DNA of 64,000 nucleotides from Aquipseudomonas alcaligenes NBRC 14159 (GCF_000467105.1 NZ_BATI01000035.1:1-64000), one strand, 5' to 3'; positions 27,433 to 40,860 are shown, counted from the stretch's first letter. Notes: generated by a model from the sequence alone, not told the origin. Numbers and translations: made by a program.

Positions 27433-28534
27433 GGAGAATCTGCTCCAGCGCCTCGAGGAAGCGGGCGTTCTCGCCCTCGGTACCGATGGAGACGCGCAGG
27501 AAGGTCGGCATACCGTAGCCGGCCACCGGGCGCACGATGACCCCAGCTTGCAGCAGCGCCTGGTTGATCGGTGCGGCGTCGCAGCCGAAGTCGACGGCGA
27601 TGAAGTTGCCTTTGGACGGAATCCAGCTCAGCCCCAGGCGACGGAAGCCCGCCTCCAGCTGCGCCATGCCGGCATCATTGGTGCGGCGGCTGGCCGCCAG
27701 GTAGTCGGCATCGTCCAGCGCCGCGCAGGCGGCGGCGAGGGCCAGGCTGTTGACGTTGAACGGCGCACGCACGCGATTGAGCACATCGGCCACCTGCGGA
27801 GAGCTCAGTGCATAGCCGACGCGCAGCGAGGCCAGGCCATAGGCCTTGGAGAAGGTGCGCGAGACCAGCAGGTTCGGGTAGCGCGCCAGGTAGTCGAGGC
27901 CGTCCGGCAGTTCGTCACCCTCGGCGTACTCGATATAGGCCTCGTCCAGCACCACCAGCACGCTCTGCGGCACGCGGGCGAGGAAGGACTCCAGCGCGTC
28001 CGGGCCGAACCAGGTACCGGTCGGGTTGTTCGGGTTGGCGACGAACACCACGCGGGTATTGGCGTCGATGGCGGCCAGCATGGCCTCCAGGTCGTGGCCA
28101 TGCGCCTTGGCCGGCACCACCTTGCCCTGGGCGCCGACAGCCTGGGTGGCGATCGGGTACACGGCGAAGGCGTACTGGCTGAACACGGCGTTGAGGCCTG
28201 GCGCCAGCCAGGCGCGGGCGACCAGGTCGAGAATGTCGTTGGAGCCGTTGCCCAGGGTCACCTGGGCCGGAGTCACGCCGCAGCGGGCAGCCAGTTTGGT
28301 CTTCAGCTCGAAGCCGTTGCCGTCCGGGTAGCGGGTCAGCTCGGCCAGCTCGGCACGGATCGCCTCCAGCGCCTTGGGCGACGGGCCCAGCGGGTTCTCG
28401 TTGCTGGCCAGCTTGACGATGCCGGCCGGGTCGAGATTCAGCTCACGGGCCAGCTCGTCGACCGGCTTGCCCGGCACATAGGGCGAGAGTTTCTGCACGC
28501 CCGGCACGGCCAGGGCGAGGAAATCGCAACTCAT
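27425..28534 (-). CDS. hisC: Histidinol-phosphate aminotransferase, HisC2 type
   Basis: A 369-residue fold-type I PLP enzyme with the family motifs KLASNENPLGPSPKA near residue 40, FVANPNNPTGTW near 155, and the PLP lysine in SRTFSKAYGLASLRVGY near 226. Lying between pheA and tyrA-aroA, it probably serves as an aromatic aminotransferase as well as in histidine synthesis. GAGGAG lies ahead of its ATG, nine bases after pheA. Confidence 0.95.
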   Translation of the reverse strand: MSCDFLALAVPGVQKLSPYVPGKPVDELARELNLDPAGIVKLASNENPLGPSPKALEAIRAELAELTRYPDGNGFELKTKLAARCGVTPAQVTLGNGSNDILDLVARAWLAPGLNAVFSQYAFAVYPIATQAVGAQGKVVPAKAHGHDLEAMLAAIDANTRVVFVANPNNPTGTWFGPDALESFLARVPQSVLVVLDEAYIEYAEGDELPDGLDYLARYPNLLVSRTFSKAYGLASLRVGYALSSPQVADVLNRVRAPFNVNSLALAAACAALDDADYLAASRRTNDAGMAQLEAGFRRLGLSWIPSKGNFIAVDFGCDAAPINQALLQAGVIVRPVAGYGMPTFLRVSIGTEGENARFLEALEQILRG

Positions 28535-28543
28535 GATGGCTCC

Positions 28544-29641
28544 TCAGAGAACCGCTTTCGGGTAGGAACCCAGCACCTTCAGGGCGACGGCTTCGCTGTT
28601 GATCTTTTCCAGCACGTCCTTGATCAGCGGGTCCTGGTGGTGGCCGACGAAGTCGATGAAGAACACGTAGGTCCACTTGCCGCTGCGCGACGGGCGGGTC
28701 TCGATGCGGGTCAGGTCGATGCCGTTGGTGTGGAACGGCACCAGCAGCTCGTGCAGGGCACCCGGCTTGTTGCGCATGGAGACGATGACCGAGGTCTTGT
28801 CGTCGCCGGTCGGCGGCACTTCCTGGCTGCCGATGATGAGGAAGCGCGTGGAGTTGTCCGGGCGATCCTCGATCTTTTCCTGCAGCTTGGTCAGGCCGTA
28901 GAGACTCGCCGCCATGTCGCCGGCTATCGCCGCCGAGTTCCACTCGCTCTTCACCCGCTTGGCCGCTTCGGCGTTGCTGGAAACGGCTACGCGCTCGACG
29001 TTCGGGTAGTGCGCGTCCAGCCACTTGCGGCATTGCGCCAGGGACTGGGCGTGGGAGTAGATGCGGGTGATCTTGTCGGTCTTGGTCGTATCACCGACCA
29101 GCAGGTGATGGTGGATGCGCAGCTCCACCTCGCCACAGATCACCATGTCGTGCTCGAGGAAGCTGTCCAGGGTGTGGTTGATCGCACCCTCGGTGGAGTT
29201 CTCCACCGGCACCACGCCAAAGTTGACCGCGCCGGCGGCCACTTCGCGGAACACCTCGTCGATGGCGGCCATCGGCACGCTGATCACCGAATGACCGAAG
29301 TGCTTCATCGCCGCGGCCTGGCTGAAGGTGCCTTCCGGGCCGAGGTAGGCGACCTTGAGCGGCTGCTCCAGCGCCAGGCAGGAGGACATGATCTCGCGGA
29401 ACAGCCGCGCCATCTCCTCGTTGTCCAGCGGACCCTTGTTCAGCTCCATGATGTGCTTGAGCACCCAGGCTTCGCGCTCGGGGCGGTAGAACACCGGCTT
29501 CTCGCCCTCCGGCAGAGAAGCCATCTTCACCCGCGCCACGTCCTGGGCGCAGCGTGCGCGCTCGCTGATCAGCTCGAGGATCTTCTCGTCGAGGCTGTCG
29601 ATGCGAACCCGCAGCGCCTTGAGCTGATCGGCGTCACTCAT
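28544..29641 (-). CDS. pheA: Chorismate mutase/prephenate dehydratase (P-protein)
   Basis: A 365-residue bifunctional enzyme for phenylalanine synthesis. The AroQ chorismate mutase domain covers about residues 1-90, prephenate dehydratase about 95-270 (YLGPEGTFSQAA, the NSTEGAI block, and the DNSTRFLII segment holding the TRF motif), and an ACT regulatory domain about 280-360 (NKPGALHELL and IETRPS, the ESRP-like phenylalanine site). The ATG overlaps the serC stop by one base. Confidence 0.98.
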   Translation of the reverse strand: MSDADQLKALRVRIDSLDEKILELISERARCAQDVARVKMASLPEGEKPVFYRPEREAWVLKHIMELNKGPLDNEEMARLFREIMSSCLALEQPLKVAYLGPEGTFSQAAAMKHFGHSVISVPMAAIDEVFREVAAGAVNFGVVPVENSTEGAINHTLDSFLEHDMVICGEVELRIHHHLLVGDTTKTDKITRIYSHAQSLAQCRKWLDAHYPNVERVAVSSNAEAAKRVKSEWNSAAIAGDMAASLYGLTKLQEKIEDRPDNSTRFLIIGSQEVPPTGDDKTSVIVSMRNKPGALHELLVPFHTNGIDLTRIETRPSRSGKWTYVFFIDFVGHHQDPLIKDVLEKINSEAVALKVLGSYPKAVL

Positions 29642-30726
29642 CAGCCGTGCTCCTTCTCGAACTCCGCCATGTAGGCCACCAGGGCCTCCACGGCATCCAG
29701 GCCGGTGGCGTTATAGATGGAGGCACGCATGCCACCCACCGAGCGATGGCCCTTGAGGTTGAGCAGGCCGCGCGCTTCGGCGCCGACCAGGAAGGCCTTG
29801 TCCAGCTTCTCGTCGGCCAGGCGGAACGGCACGTTCATCCACGAGCGCGCGCTCGGCTGGATCGGGTTGGTGTAGAAGTCGCTGGCGTCGATGGCCTTGT
29901 ACAGCAGGTCCTTCTTGGCCTTGTTGCGCTTCTCCATCGCGGCGACGCCGCCCTGCTCCTTCAGCCACTCGAAGACCAGGCCGGAGAGGTACCAGGAATA
30001 GGTCGCCGGAGTGTTGTACATGGAGCCGTTATCGGCGGCGACCTTGTAGTTGAGCATGGTCGGGCAGACGCTGCGGGCGCGACCCAGCAGGTCTTCGCGG
30101 ATGATCGCGACGACCAGCCCGCTGGGGCCGATGTTCTTCTGCGCGCCGGCGTAGATCAGGCCGAACTTGGAAACGTCGATCTCGCGGGAGAGGATGTCCG
30201 AGGACATGTCCACCACCAGCGGGGTGTCGCCCACCTCGGGGATCCAGTCGAACTGCAGGCCGCCGATTGTCTCGTTGCTGGCGTAGTGCACGTAGGCGGC
30301 GTCTTTCGACAGCTGCCACTCGTTCTGCCCGGGAATGGCGAAGTAGTCGTAGCCCTTGGCGCTGGCGGCGACATTGATGTTGCCGTAGCGCTGCGCCTCC
30401 TCGATGGCCTTCTTCGACCAGATGCCGGTCTCGATGTAGTCGGCCACGCCGTCTTCCGGCAGCAGGTTGAGCGGGATCTCGGCGAACTGCTGGCTGGCGC
30501 CACCCTGCAGGAACAGCACCTTGTAGTCGCTGGGGATGCTCAGCAGGTCGCGCAGATCCTGTTCGGCCTTCTCGGCGATGGCCACGTACTCGTCGCTGCG
30601 ATGGCTCATTTCCATCACGGACAGGCCCTTGCCCTGCCAGTCGAGCATCTCCGCCTGGGCACGCTCCAGAACGGCGGTGGGAAGCGCGGCCGGGCCGGCG
30701 CAGAAGTTATGGGCGCGTTTGCTCAC
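29641..30726 (-). CDS. serC: Phosphoserine aminotransferase
   Basis: A 361-residue PLP-dependent class V aminotransferase converting 3-phosphohydroxypyruvate to phosphoserine, and 3-hydroxy-4-phosphohydroxythreonine in pyridoxal synthesis. FCAGPAALP at the N terminus, the LFLQGGASQQF block near 72 and the PLP lysine in GAQKNIGPSG near 198 are diagnostic. The start is GTG, 10 bases after gyrA, with GAGAGAG ahead. Confidence 0.98.
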   Translation of the reverse strand: MSKRAHNFCAGPAALPTAVLERAQAEMLDWQGKGLSVMEMSHRSDEYVAIAEKAEQDLRDLLSIPSDYKVLFLQGGASQQFAEIPLNLLPEDGVADYIETGIWSKKAIEEAQRYGNINVAASAKGYDYFAIPGQNEWQLSKDAAYVHYASNETIGGLQFDWIPEVGDTPLVVDMSSDILSREIDVSKFGLIYAGAQKNIGPSGLVVAIIREDLLGRARSVCPTMLNYKVAADNGSMYNTPATYSWYLSGLVFEWLKEQGGVAAMEKRNKAKKDLLYKAIDASDFYTNPIQPSARSWMNVPFRLADEKLDKAFLVGAEARGLLNLKGHRSVGGMRASIYNATGLDAVEALVAYMAEFEKEHG

Positions 30727-30736
30727 TTCGACTCTC

Positions 30737-33493
<2,757 letters not shown>

Positions 33494-33706
33494 GAGAAGC
33501 CTGGTTCCTTATTCTGGTGAAACCCCGTCGTACCCTTCCTGGGTCAGACCGGAGTCCGCCGTAGTCGCCCCTGCTTGGCGGCGACTCACGACAAATCAAC
33601 GAGTTAAGTCGGTTATTGGCGCTATTGGAGTGGCCCGCACGGGGCCACCCGAGAACTGCCGGAGCTTACCACAGTCACCCGCCCAGACCTACCCCGCCGG
33701 GCGGGC

Positions 33707-34783
33707 TCAGTGCAGGCGCTTGCGACACATGAGTTGCGCCATTTTCGCCGCATCCGGCCGCTCGACCACGCCCTTTTCGGTGACGATCGCGTCGATCAGG
33801 TCGGCCGGCGTCACGTCGAACACCGGATTGACCGCATGCACCTCGGCGGCGATGCGCTGGCCGCCGACATCCAGCAGCTCGCGACCGTCGCGCTCCTCGA
33901 TCGGGATGTCTTCACCCTCTTCCAGACTCATGTCGATGGTCGAACTGGGCGCCACCACCATGAAACGCACGCCGTGGTGCATGGCGTTGACCGCCAGCTG
34001 GTAGGTACCGATCTTGTTGGCCACATCGCCATTGGCGGTGATGCGGTCAGCGCCGACTATGACCCAGGTGATGCCCTCGGTCTTCATCAGGTGCGCGGCG
34101 GCGGAGTCGGCATTGAGGCTGACCGGCACGCCCTCGCCGGCCAGCTCCCAGGCCGTCAGGCGCGAGCCCTGCAACCAGGGCCGGGTCTCGTCGGCGAATA
34201 CCCGCTCGACCAGCCCTGCCAGGTGGGCGGCTCGGATCACGCCGAGCGCGGTGCCGAAGCCGCCGGTGGCCAGAGCACCGGTGTTGCAGTGGGTCAGCAG
34301 TTTCTGCGGGCTGTCCTGATGCTTGCGGATCAGCTCCAGGCCCAGCTGCGCCATGGTCAGATTGGCCTCGCGGTCGCTGTCGAAGATGCCGACAGCCTCC
34401 GCCTCTAGCGCTGCAAGGGCATTTTCGCCCTCTTTCAAGCGCTGCAGGCGCTCACGCATGCGATCCAGGGCCCAGAACAGGTTGACGGCGGTCGGCCGCG
34501 ACTCGGCCAGCACCTTGAAATCCTCCTCCAGCGCCGCCTGCCAGTCGCCACCGGCGGCCAGGCGTGCCCGCGCGCCTAGCACCAGGCCGAAAGCGGCGGC
34601 AATGCCGATGGCCGGCGCCCCGCGCACCACCATGCTGCGAATGGCCTCGGCCACGCCGGCCGCCGAATCGTAGGTCAACCAGGTTTCCTCGCGCGGCAGT
34701 ACGCGCTGGTCCAGCAGGCCCAACTTGACGTCGCGCCATTCGATGGCCTTTACCTTCTCTGCCGCCAACAGTTTGTCGCGCAT
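33707..34783 (-). CDS. mtnA: Methylthioribose-1-phosphate isomerase
   Basis: A 358-residue eIF2B-like isomerase of methionine salvage that converts 5-methylthioribose-1-phosphate to methylthioribulose-1-phosphate. Motifs include [14 protein letters not shown] near residue 53, [19 protein letters not shown] near 160 with the catalytic Cys, and [18 protein letters not shown] near 240 with the catalytic Asp. Divergent from mtaD, with which it shares MTA metabolism. A GC hairpin follows the stop without a T run. Confidence 0.97.
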   Translation of the reverse strand: MRDKLLAAEKVKAIEWRDVKLGLLDQRVLPREETWLTYDSAAGVAEAIRSMVVRGAPAIGIAAAFGLVLGARARLAAGGDWQAALEEDFKVLAESRPTAVNLFWALDRMRERLQRLKEGENALAALEAEAVGIFDSDREANLTMAQLGLELIRKHQDSPQKLLTHCNTGALATGGFGTALGVIRAAHLAGLVERVFADETRPWLQGSRLTAWELAGEGVPVSLNADSAAAHLMKTEGITWVIVGADRITANGDVANKIGTYQLAVNAMHHGVRFMVVAPSSTIDMSLEEGEDIPIEERDGRELLDVGGQRIAAEVHAVNPVFDVTPADLIDAIVTEKGVVERPDAAKMAQLMCRKRLH

Positions 34784-34885
34784 GACATCCCCAACGCCGA
34801 AACGAAAAGCCGCGGATTATAGCGAGCCGCCCTCTCCAAGGCTCAGTTATACTGCCGCGACTTTTCATTTGCCCGGACAAATGCC

Positions 34886-36214
34886 ATGCCCGAACCGCGC
34901 CAGCAGCTCGATCTGTTGCTCCTGCCCTCCTGGCTGGTGCCCATCGAGCCCGCCGGCGTGGTGTTGCGCGAGCACGGCCTGGGTATTCGCGACGGCCGCA
35001 TCGCCCTGATCGCTCCGCGCACCGAGGCGCTGCGCCATCCCGCCACGCAAGTGCGCGAGCTGCCGAACTGCGTGCTCACCCCCGGTCTGGTCAACGCCCA
35101 CGGCCATGCCGCCATGACCCTGTTCCGTGGCCTGGCCGACGATCTGCCGCTGATGAACTGGCTGCAGGACCACATCTGGCCCGCCGAGGCCAAGTGGGTC
35201 GACGAAGCGTTCGTGCGCGACGGCACCGAGCTGGCCATCGCCGAGCAGCTCAAGGGCGGCGTCAGCTGCTTCTCCGACATGTACTTCTTCCCGGAAGTGG
35301 CCAGCGAGCAGGTGCACAAGAGCGGCATCCGTGCCCAGCTGACCATCCCGGTGCTGGACTTCCCCACCCCTGGCGCGCGCGACGCCGAAGAAGCCCTGCG
35401 CAAGGGCCTGCGCCTGTTCGACGACCTCAAGCAGCACCCACGGATCAAGGTAGCCTTCGGTCCCCACGCGCCCTACTCGGTCAGCGACGACAAACTGAAG
35501 AACGTGCTGATGCTGGCTGAGGAGCTGGACTCCGGCATCCACATGCATGTCCACGAGACCGCCTTCGAGGTGCAGCAGAGCCTGGAGCTGCACGGCGTGC
35601 GCCCGCTACAGCGCCTGGCCAGCCTGGGCCTGCTCGGCCCGCGCTTCCAGGCCGTGCACATGACCCAGATCAGCGACGAAGACATCGCCCTGCTGGTAGA
35701 AAGCAACAGCAGCGTGATCCATTGCCCGGAATCCAACCTCAAGCTGGCCAGCGGCTTCTGCCCGGTGGAGAAGCTCTGGCAGGCCGGGGTCAACGTCGCT
35801 ATCGGCACCGACGGCGCGGCCAGCAACAATGACCTGGACCTGCTCGGCGAAACCCGCACCGCGGCGCTGCTGGCCAAGGCCGTGGCCGGCAGCGCCACCG
35901 CGCTCGGCGCCCACAGCGCCCTGCGCATGGCCACCCTGAACGGCGCCCGCGCCCTGGGCCTGGACTACTGCACCGGCTCCCTGGAGCTGGGCAAACTGGC
36001 CGACCTGGTCGCCTTCGACCTGTCCGGCCTGGCCCAGCAACCGGTCTACGATCCGGTTTCGCAACTGGTCTACGCCGGCAGCCGCAGCTGCGTGAAACAT
36101 CTCTGGGTCGGCGGCAAGCAGCTGCTCGATGACGGGCGCCTGACGCGCCTGGACGAGCAGCGCATCGTCGCCAATGCCCGCGCCTGGGGCGAGCGCATCG
36201 CCGGCAAATGCTGA
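34886..36214 (+). CDS. mtaD: 5-methylthioadenosine/S-adenosylhomocysteine deaminase
   Basis: A 442-residue amidohydrolase that deaminates MTA (and SAH) to inosine forms. Metal and substrate motifs: [14 protein letters not shown] near residue 70 with HxH, a central [10 protein letters not shown] near 215, and [16 protein letters not shown] near 310. The divergent neighbour mtnA uses products of the same salvage route; in Pseudomonas MTA is first deaminated, then phosphorolysed. A TTATACT string upstream (34852-34858) may be its -10 element. Confidence 0.95.
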   Translation: MPEPRQQLDLLLLPSWLVPIEPAGVVLREHGLGIRDGRIALIAPRTEALRHPATQVRELPNCVLTPGLVNAHGHAAMTLFRGLADDLPLMNWLQDHIWPAEAKWVDEAFVRDGTELAIAEQLKGGVSCFSDMYFFPEVASEQVHKSGIRAQLTIPVLDFPTPGARDAEEALRKGLRLFDDLKQHPRIKVAFGPHAPYSVSDDKLKNVLMLAEELDSGIHMHVHETAFEVQQSLELHGVRPLQRLASLGLLGPRFQAVHMTQISDEDIALLVESNSSVIHCPESNLKLASGFCPVEKLWQAGVNVAIGTDGAASNNDLDLLGETRTAALLAKAVAGSATALGAHSALRMATLNGARALGLDYCTGSLELGKLADLVAFDLSGLAQQPVYDPVSQLVYAGSRSCVKHLWVGGKQLLDDGRLTRLDEQRIVANARAWGERIAGKC

Positions 36215-36251
36215 GTTCGTTTTCGACACCCTTTATTTTCAAGAGCACACC

Positions 36252-36950
36252 ATGAGCAACGTCGACCACGCCGAAATCGCCAAATTCGAAGCCCTCGCCC
36301 ACCGCTGGTGGGACCGCGAGAGCGAGTTCAAGCCGCTGCACGACATCAACCCGCTGCGCGTCAACTGGATCGACGAGCGTGTTGGCCTGGCCGGCAAGAA
36401 AGTACTGGACGTCGGCTGCGGCGGCGGCATCCTCAGCGAGTCGATGGCCCAGCGCGGCGCAAAGGTAACCGGCATCGACATGGGCGAGGCGCCGCTGGCC
36501 GTGGCCCAGCTGCACCAGCTGGAGTCCGGCGTGGCCGTGGAGTACCGGCAGATCACCGCCGAGGCCCTGGCCGAGGAGATGCCTGGCCAGTTCGACGTGG
36601 TCACCTGCCTGGAAATGCTCGAACACGTGCCGGACCCGTCCTCGGTCATCCGCGCCTGCCACAAGCTGGTCAAGCCCGGCGGCCAGGTGTTCTTCTCCAC
36701 CATCAACCGCAATCCCAAGGCCTACCTGTTCGCCATCATCGGCGCCGAGTACGTGATGCGCCTGCTGCCGCGCGGTACCCACGACTTCAAGAAGTTCATC
36801 CGCCCGTCCGAGCTGGGTGCCTGGAGCCGTGCTGCCGGCCTGAACGTGCAGGACATCATCGGCCTGACCTACAACCCGCTGACCAAGCGCTACAAGCTGG
36901 AAGCGGACGTCGACGTCAACTACATGATCCAGACCCTGCGCGAGGACTGA
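36252..36950 (+). CDS. ubiG: Ubiquinone O-methyltransferase UbiG
   Basis: A 232-residue SAM-dependent methyltransferase acting in both O-methylation steps of ubiquinone synthesis. The SAM site [13 protein letters not shown] is near residue 50, and [14 protein letters not shown] and the long C-terminal [10 protein letters not shown] are typical. The ATG at 36252 matches the family N terminus MSNVDHAEI; the open frame begins farther upstream inside mtaD. It is 37 bases after mtaD and five bases before mupP. Confidence 0.98.
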   Translation: MSNVDHAEIAKFEALAHRWWDRESEFKPLHDINPLRVNWIDERVGLAGKKVLDVGCGGGILSESMAQRGAKVTGIDMGEAPLAVAQLHQLESGVAVEYRQITAEALAEEMPGQFDVVTCLEMLEHVPDPSSVIRACHKLVKPGGQVFFSTINRNPKAYLFAIIGAEYVMRLLPRGTHDFKKFIRPSELGAWSRAAGLNVQDIIGLTYNPLTKRYKLEADVDVNYMIQTLRED

Positions 36951-36955
36951 GGCGC

Positions 36956-37627
36956 ATGGCCCTGCGAGCAGTTCTCTTCGACATGGACGGTACCCTGCTG
37001 GATACCGCCCCCGACTTCGTCGCCGTGTGCCAGGCCATGCGCGCCGCGTGCGACCTGCCGCCACTGGATGAGCAACTGATCCGCGACGTGGTCTCCGGCG
37101 GCGCCCGCGCCATGGTGTCCGTCACCTTCGGCCTGGAGGTCGGCGCCGAGGGCTTCGAGGCCTTGCGCCTGGAGTTCCTCGAGCGCTACCAGCAGCACTG
37201 CGCCGTACTCAGCAGGCCGTTCGACGGCATGCCCGAGCTGCTCGAGGACATCGAGCGCGCGCACCTGCAATGGGGCGTGGCCACCAACAAACCGGTAACC
37301 TTCGCCGAACCCATCATGCAGCAGCTGAATCTCGCTGAGCGCTCGGCCGTGCTGGTGTGCCCGGATCACGTGCCGCGCAGCAAACCAGCGCCGGACATGC
37401 TCCTGCTGGCCTGCGAGCAGATGGGCATCGCCCCAGGCGATGTGCTGTTCGTCGGCGACGATGCCCGCGACATCGAGGCCGGCCGCGCTGCCGGTTGCAA
37501 GACCGCCGCCGTCACCTACGGCTACATCCACCCCGACGATAATCCGCGCCACTGGGGCGCCGATGTGGTGGTGGACCACCCCCTGGAGCTGCGCGCCGTG
37601 CTCGACCGCGCCCTGTGCAGCTGCTGA
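36956..37627 (+). CDS. mupP: MurNAc 6-phosphate phosphatase MupP (HAD family)
   Basis: A 223-residue HAD phosphatase, annotated in older genomes as phosphoglycolate phosphatase. HAD motifs are [10 protein letters not shown] near residue 8, TNKPVTF near 110 and [14 protein letters not shown] near 165. In Pseudomonas the ubiG-linked copy is MupP, which dephosphorylates MurNAc-6-P in the peptidoglycan recycling route bypassing de novo UDP-MurNAc synthesis and affecting fosfomycin and beta-lactam response; the assignment here relies on that synteny with yciK downstream. Confidence 0.9.
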   Translation: MALRAVLFDMDGTLLDTAPDFVAVCQAMRAACDLPPLDEQLIRDVVSGGARAMVSVTFGLEVGAEGFEALRLEFLERYQQHCAVLSRPFDGMPELLEDIERAHLQWGVATNKPVTFAEPIMQQLNLAERSAVLVCPDHVPRSKPAPDMLLLACEQMGIAPGDVLFVGDDARDIEAGRAAGCKTAAVTYGYIHPDDNPRHWGADVVVDHPLELRAVLDRALCSC

Positions 37628-37657
37628 CCCTTTTCACGCAACAACGAGATTCTGCCC

Positions 37658-38398
37658 ATGTTCGACTACAGCGCCCGCCCCGACCTGCTCAAGGGCCGCG
37701 TGATTCTGGTCACCGGCGCCGGTCGCGGCATCGGTGCCGCCGCCGCCAAGACCTTCGCCGCCCACGGCGCCACCGTGCTGCTGCTGGGCAAGACCGAGGG
37801 CAATCTCAACCAGCTGTATGACGAGATCGAATCCGCCGGCCACCCGCAGCCGGTAGTCATCCCGTTCAACCTGGAAACCGCCCTGCCGCACCAGTACGAC
37901 GAGCTGGCCGCCACCATCGAGGCCGAGTTCGGCCGCCTCGACGGCCTGCTGCACAACGCCGCCATCATCGGCCCGCGCACGCCGCTGGAGCAGCTGTCCG
38001 GCGACAACTTCATGCGCGTCATGCAGGTCAACGTCAACGCCATGTTCATGCTGACCAGCACCCTGCTGCCGCTGCTCAAACTGTCCGAAGACGCCTCCGT
38101 GGTATTCACCTCCAGCAGCGTCGGCCGCAAGGGCCGCGCCTACTGGGGCGCTTACGGCGTGTCCAAGTTCGCCACCGAGGGCCTGATGCAGACTCTGGCC
38201 GATGAAGTGGAGGGCGTCGCCCCGGTACGCGCCAACAGCGTCAACCCCGGCGCCACCCGCACCGGCATGCGCGCCCAGGCCTACCCGGGCGAAAACCCGG
38301 CGAGCAACCCGCTGCCGGAAGCCATCATGCCGGTCTACCTGTACCTGATGGGGCCGGACAGCCGCGGCGTCAACGGCCAGGCCTTTGACGCCCAGTAA
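37658..38398 (+). CDS. YciK-like short-chain oxidoreductase
   Basis: A 246-residue classical SDR: TGAGRGIGAAAA near residue 16, the NNA-type HNAAIIG near 90, the catalytic Ser in FTSSSVGRKGRAYWGAYGVSK with YxxxK near 160. Substrate unknown. The order ubiG, mupP, yciK is conserved in Pseudomonas, and spacing of 30 bases suggests one transcript. Confidence 0.92.
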   Translation: MFDYSARPDLLKGRVILVTGAGRGIGAAAAKTFAAHGATVLLLGKTEGNLNQLYDEIESAGHPQPVVIPFNLETALPHQYDELAATIEAEFGRLDGLLHNAAIIGPRTPLEQLSGDNFMRVMQVNVNAMFMLTSTLLPLLKLSEDASVVFTSSSVGRKGRAYWGAYGVSKFATEGLMQTLADEVEGVAPVRANSVNPGATRTGMRAQAYPGENPASNPLPEAIMPVYLYLMGPDSRGVNGQAFDAQ

Positions 38399-38410
38399 GC
38401 CAGAACGACA

Positions 38411-38432
38411 GGCCGCCGGTTTTCCGGCGGCC
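38411..38432 (+). terminator. GC hairpin after yciK, possible terminator
   Basis: A nine-base-pair perfect stem GGCCGCCGG/CCGGCGGCC with a TTTT loop sits 12 bases after the yciK-like stop. Only TCCTC follows, so it lacks the T run of a strong intrinsic terminator. Confidence 0.5.
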
Positions 38433-38606
38433 TCCTCGCCAGCCGGCATCAGATTGCCAGCACCCGCGCCAAAGAAGCGGCAATCCCTTGCCGGAAGACG
38501 TCTGAATTTCAGCCTAAAACCCTGATTTAAAAGACTTTTATAAAGCTGGCACAGAACTCGCTATATCTCGGCTGTCAGGGCGCACCAGCGCCAGAGGTCG
38601 AGTTAC

Positions 38607-39533
38607 ATGGTTCCTCACACCCCTTCCAACACCATCGATTTCGATGCCGCCAAACTGCAACGTCTCGGCTATGCCAGCCGCGGCCAGCGCCTGCTCAAGC
38701 CGGTCAGCCTGGCCCAGCTGCGCCAGCAGCTCAGCCTGCAGCTGCAGACATCGCTGGAAGTCGATCGCATCCTTGGCCTGTTCTTCCAGGAAGTGCAGCG
38801 TCTGGTGCCGCTGAACGCTCTGAGCTACCAGCTGGCCGCAAGCGACCTGCGCCTGGATCTGGGCGAGCGCGCCAATCATTCGGCCGGCTACCGCCTGAGC
38901 CACGAAGGCGAATACCTGGGCGAGCTGACCTTCCGCCGCAACCAGCGCTTCAGCGACGACGAACTGGGCCAGCTGGAATCTCTCCTGGCCAGCCTGCTGT
39001 TCCCGCTGCGTAATGCCCTGCTGTATCGCGCCGCCCTGCAGAGCGCGCTGCGCGACCCGCTGACCGACACCGGCAACCGCATCGCCATGAACCAGTCGCT
39101 GCAGCGCGAGGTCGATCTGGCCCGCCGCAACCTGCAGCCGCTGTCGGTGCTGATGCTCGACATCGACCACTTCAAGAGCATCAACGACCGCTTCGGCCAT
39201 GCCACCGGCGACGAAGTACTGAAAGCCGTGGCCACCGTCCTCAAGGACAGCCTGCGCAACATCGACATGGTGTTCCGCTACGGCGGCGAAGAGTTCCTGG
39301 TGCTGCTGTCCAACACCAGCCGCGAAGCCGCACAGATGGTCGGCGAGCGCCTGCGCCTGGCCGTGCTGGGCCTGCAGCACGTCGAGGAAGGGCGCGCTCT
39401 GGAACTCTCCATCAGCCTGGGTTGCGCCACCCTGCTGGCCGGCGAGTCGCCGGACAGCCTGCTGCGCCGTGCCGACAATGCGCTGTACGTGTCCAAGCGC
39501 GAAGGGCGCAACCGCCTGTCGATGGCGGGCTGA
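38607..39533 (+). CDS. GGDEF diguanylate cyclase with N-terminal sensory region
   Basis: A 308-residue soluble protein. Residues about 30-140 form a GAF-like region (ILGLFFQEVQRLVPLNALSY onward), and 145-305 a GGDEF domain with active GGEEF at about 228-232 (YGGEEF). An inhibitory I-site RxxD (RNID) sits five residues upstream of it, so product inhibition by c-di-GMP is expected. No membrane helix. It should make c-di-GMP. A Pseudomonas homologue occurs in the same place. AGAGG lies nine bases ahead of its ATG. Confidence 0.93.
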   Translation: MVPHTPSNTIDFDAAKLQRLGYASRGQRLLKPVSLAQLRQQLSLQLQTSLEVDRILGLFFQEVQRLVPLNALSYQLAASDLRLDLGERANHSAGYRLSHEGEYLGELTFRRNQRFSDDELGQLESLLASLLFPLRNALLYRAALQSALRDPLTDTGNRIAMNQSLQREVDLARRNLQPLSVLMLDIDHFKSINDRFGHATGDEVLKAVATVLKDSLRNIDMVFRYGGEEFLVLLSNTSREAAQMVGERLRLAVLGLQHVEEGRALELSISLGCATLLAGESPDSLLRRADNALYVSKREGRNRLSMAG

Positions 39534-39548
39534 GAAACACCCGCCAAC

Positions 39549-39576
39549 AAAAAGGGGCTCCATGGAGCCCCTTTTT
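39549..39576. terminator. Bidirectional rho-independent terminator
   Basis: AAAAAGGGGCTCC pairs with GGAGCCCCTTTTT, perfect over the stem, between the convergent diguanylate cyclase and rluB genes. The A/T flanks allow it to work on both strands. Confidence 0.93.
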
Positions 39577-39589
39577 CATTGGCTGGCGA

Positions 39590-40768
39590 TCAGCGCTTGC
39601 GACCGAAGCCTGGACGCTGGCCATCGCCCGCCGGTGGGCGCTTGCCGGGCGCCGCCGGGCGCGGCTTGCGGGCCGGACGTTCGCTCGTCTCGCTTGCCGG
39701 GCGCGGTGTGCGCTTCTTGTTCACGTCGGCCGGGCGCTCGGCCACTGGCGTACCACGGTCACCCTCGCGACGGCCGCCGGACTCCTTACGCGGAGCTCGC
39801 GGCGCGCGCTGCTCACCGTCCTTGCGCGGCCCGCGCGGGGCACGTTCGCCACGCGTGGCATCGCGCGCCTCGCCAGCTTCGCTCGCCGGGCGCAATACGC
39901 GCTTGGGCCGCTCGCCACGCGCCAGCGGCCTGGCCGCCTTGCGCTGCAGGCGGTCGAGCTTGTCGCGCATCTTCTCGTTCATCGCCGGCAGGGCCATGGG
40001 CTTGAGGCCGACTTCCTCGCTGAGGATGTCCAGCTCGCGCTGACCCATCTCGCGCCAGCGGCCCATGGGCAGGTCGGAGGTCATGAACACCGGACCGAAA
40101 CGCACGCGTTTGAGGCGGCTGACCACCACGCCCTGGGACTCCCACAGGCGACGCACCTCGCGGTTGCGGCCTTCCATCACCACGCAGTGGAACCAGCGGT
40201 TGAAGCCTTCACCACCCGGCGCTTCCTTGATGTCGGTGAACTTGGCCGGGCCGTCTTCCAGCATCACGCCGGCCTTGAGCTGCTCGATCATCTCCTCGGT
40301 GACCTCGCCACGCACGCGCACGGCGTACTCGCGGTCCATTTCGTAGGAGGGGTGCATCAGGCGGTTGGCCAGCTCGCCATCGGTGGTGAACAGCAGCAGG
40401 CCGGTGGTGTTGATGTCCAGACGACCGATGTTGATCCAGCGCCCCTCTTTCGGCCGCGGCAGACGGTCGAACACGGTCGGGCGGCCTTCCGGGTCGTCGC
40501 GGGTGCAGATCTCGCCTTCCGGCTTGTTGTAGATCAGCACGCGGCGCACGGTCTGCTGCATGTCTTCGCGCTTGAGCAGCTGGCCGTCGACGCTGATCGC
40601 GTCGCGCAGCTCGACGCGGGCGCCGAGGCTGGCGACCACGCCGTTGACCTTGACGCGGCCGTCAGTGATCCACTGCTCGATGTCACGGCGCGAGCCGAGG
40701 CCAGCACGGGCCAGGACTTTCTGCAGCTTCTCGCCGCTGGGACGGGGTTCGAATTCGGATTCGCTCAT
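39590..40768 (-). CDS. rluB: 23S rRNA pseudouridine synthase RluB
   Basis: A 392-residue enzyme making pseudouridine 2605 in 23S rRNA. It has an S4 RNA-binding domain at the N terminus ([19 protein letters not shown]), a catalytic domain with [14 protein letters not shown] containing the active Asp near residue 120, and a long low-complexity tail from about residue 260 rich in Arg, Lys, Pro and Ala. The tail is likely disordered and RNA-binding; Pseudomonas RluB proteins share such extensions. GGGAGG precedes its ATG. Confidence 0.95.
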   Translation of the reverse strand: MSESEFEPRPSGEKLQKVLARAGLGSRRDIEQWITDGRVKVNGVVASLGARVELRDAISVDGQLLKREDMQQTVRRVLIYNKPEGEICTRDDPEGRPTVFDRLPRPKEGRWINIGRLDINTTGLLLFTTDGELANRLMHPSYEMDREYAVRVRGEVTEEMIEQLKAGVMLEDGPAKFTDIKEAPGGEGFNRWFHCVVMEGRNREVRRLWESQGVVVSRLKRVRFGPVFMTSDLPMGRWREMGQRELDILSEEVGLKPMALPAMNEKMRDKLDRLQRKAARPLARGERPKRVLRPASEAGEARDATRGERAPRGPRKDGEQRAPRAPRKESGGRREGDRGTPVAERPADVNKKRTPRPASETSERPARKPRPAAPGKRPPAGDGQRPGFGRKR

Positions 40769-40860
40769 CTGGGCACCTCCCGGTGTAACTGAGGATGAAA
40801 AAGGTCGCGCATCATACGCGGATCGCCGACAGCACGCACGGCTGACTGACTATAGCCCGC

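Noticed and set aside
27341-29674. A 777-codon plus-strand open frame across hisC and pheA
   Set aside because: Antisense shadow with repetitive Arg/Gly/Gln composition; the opposite strand encodes two well-recognised enzymes with overlapping ends.
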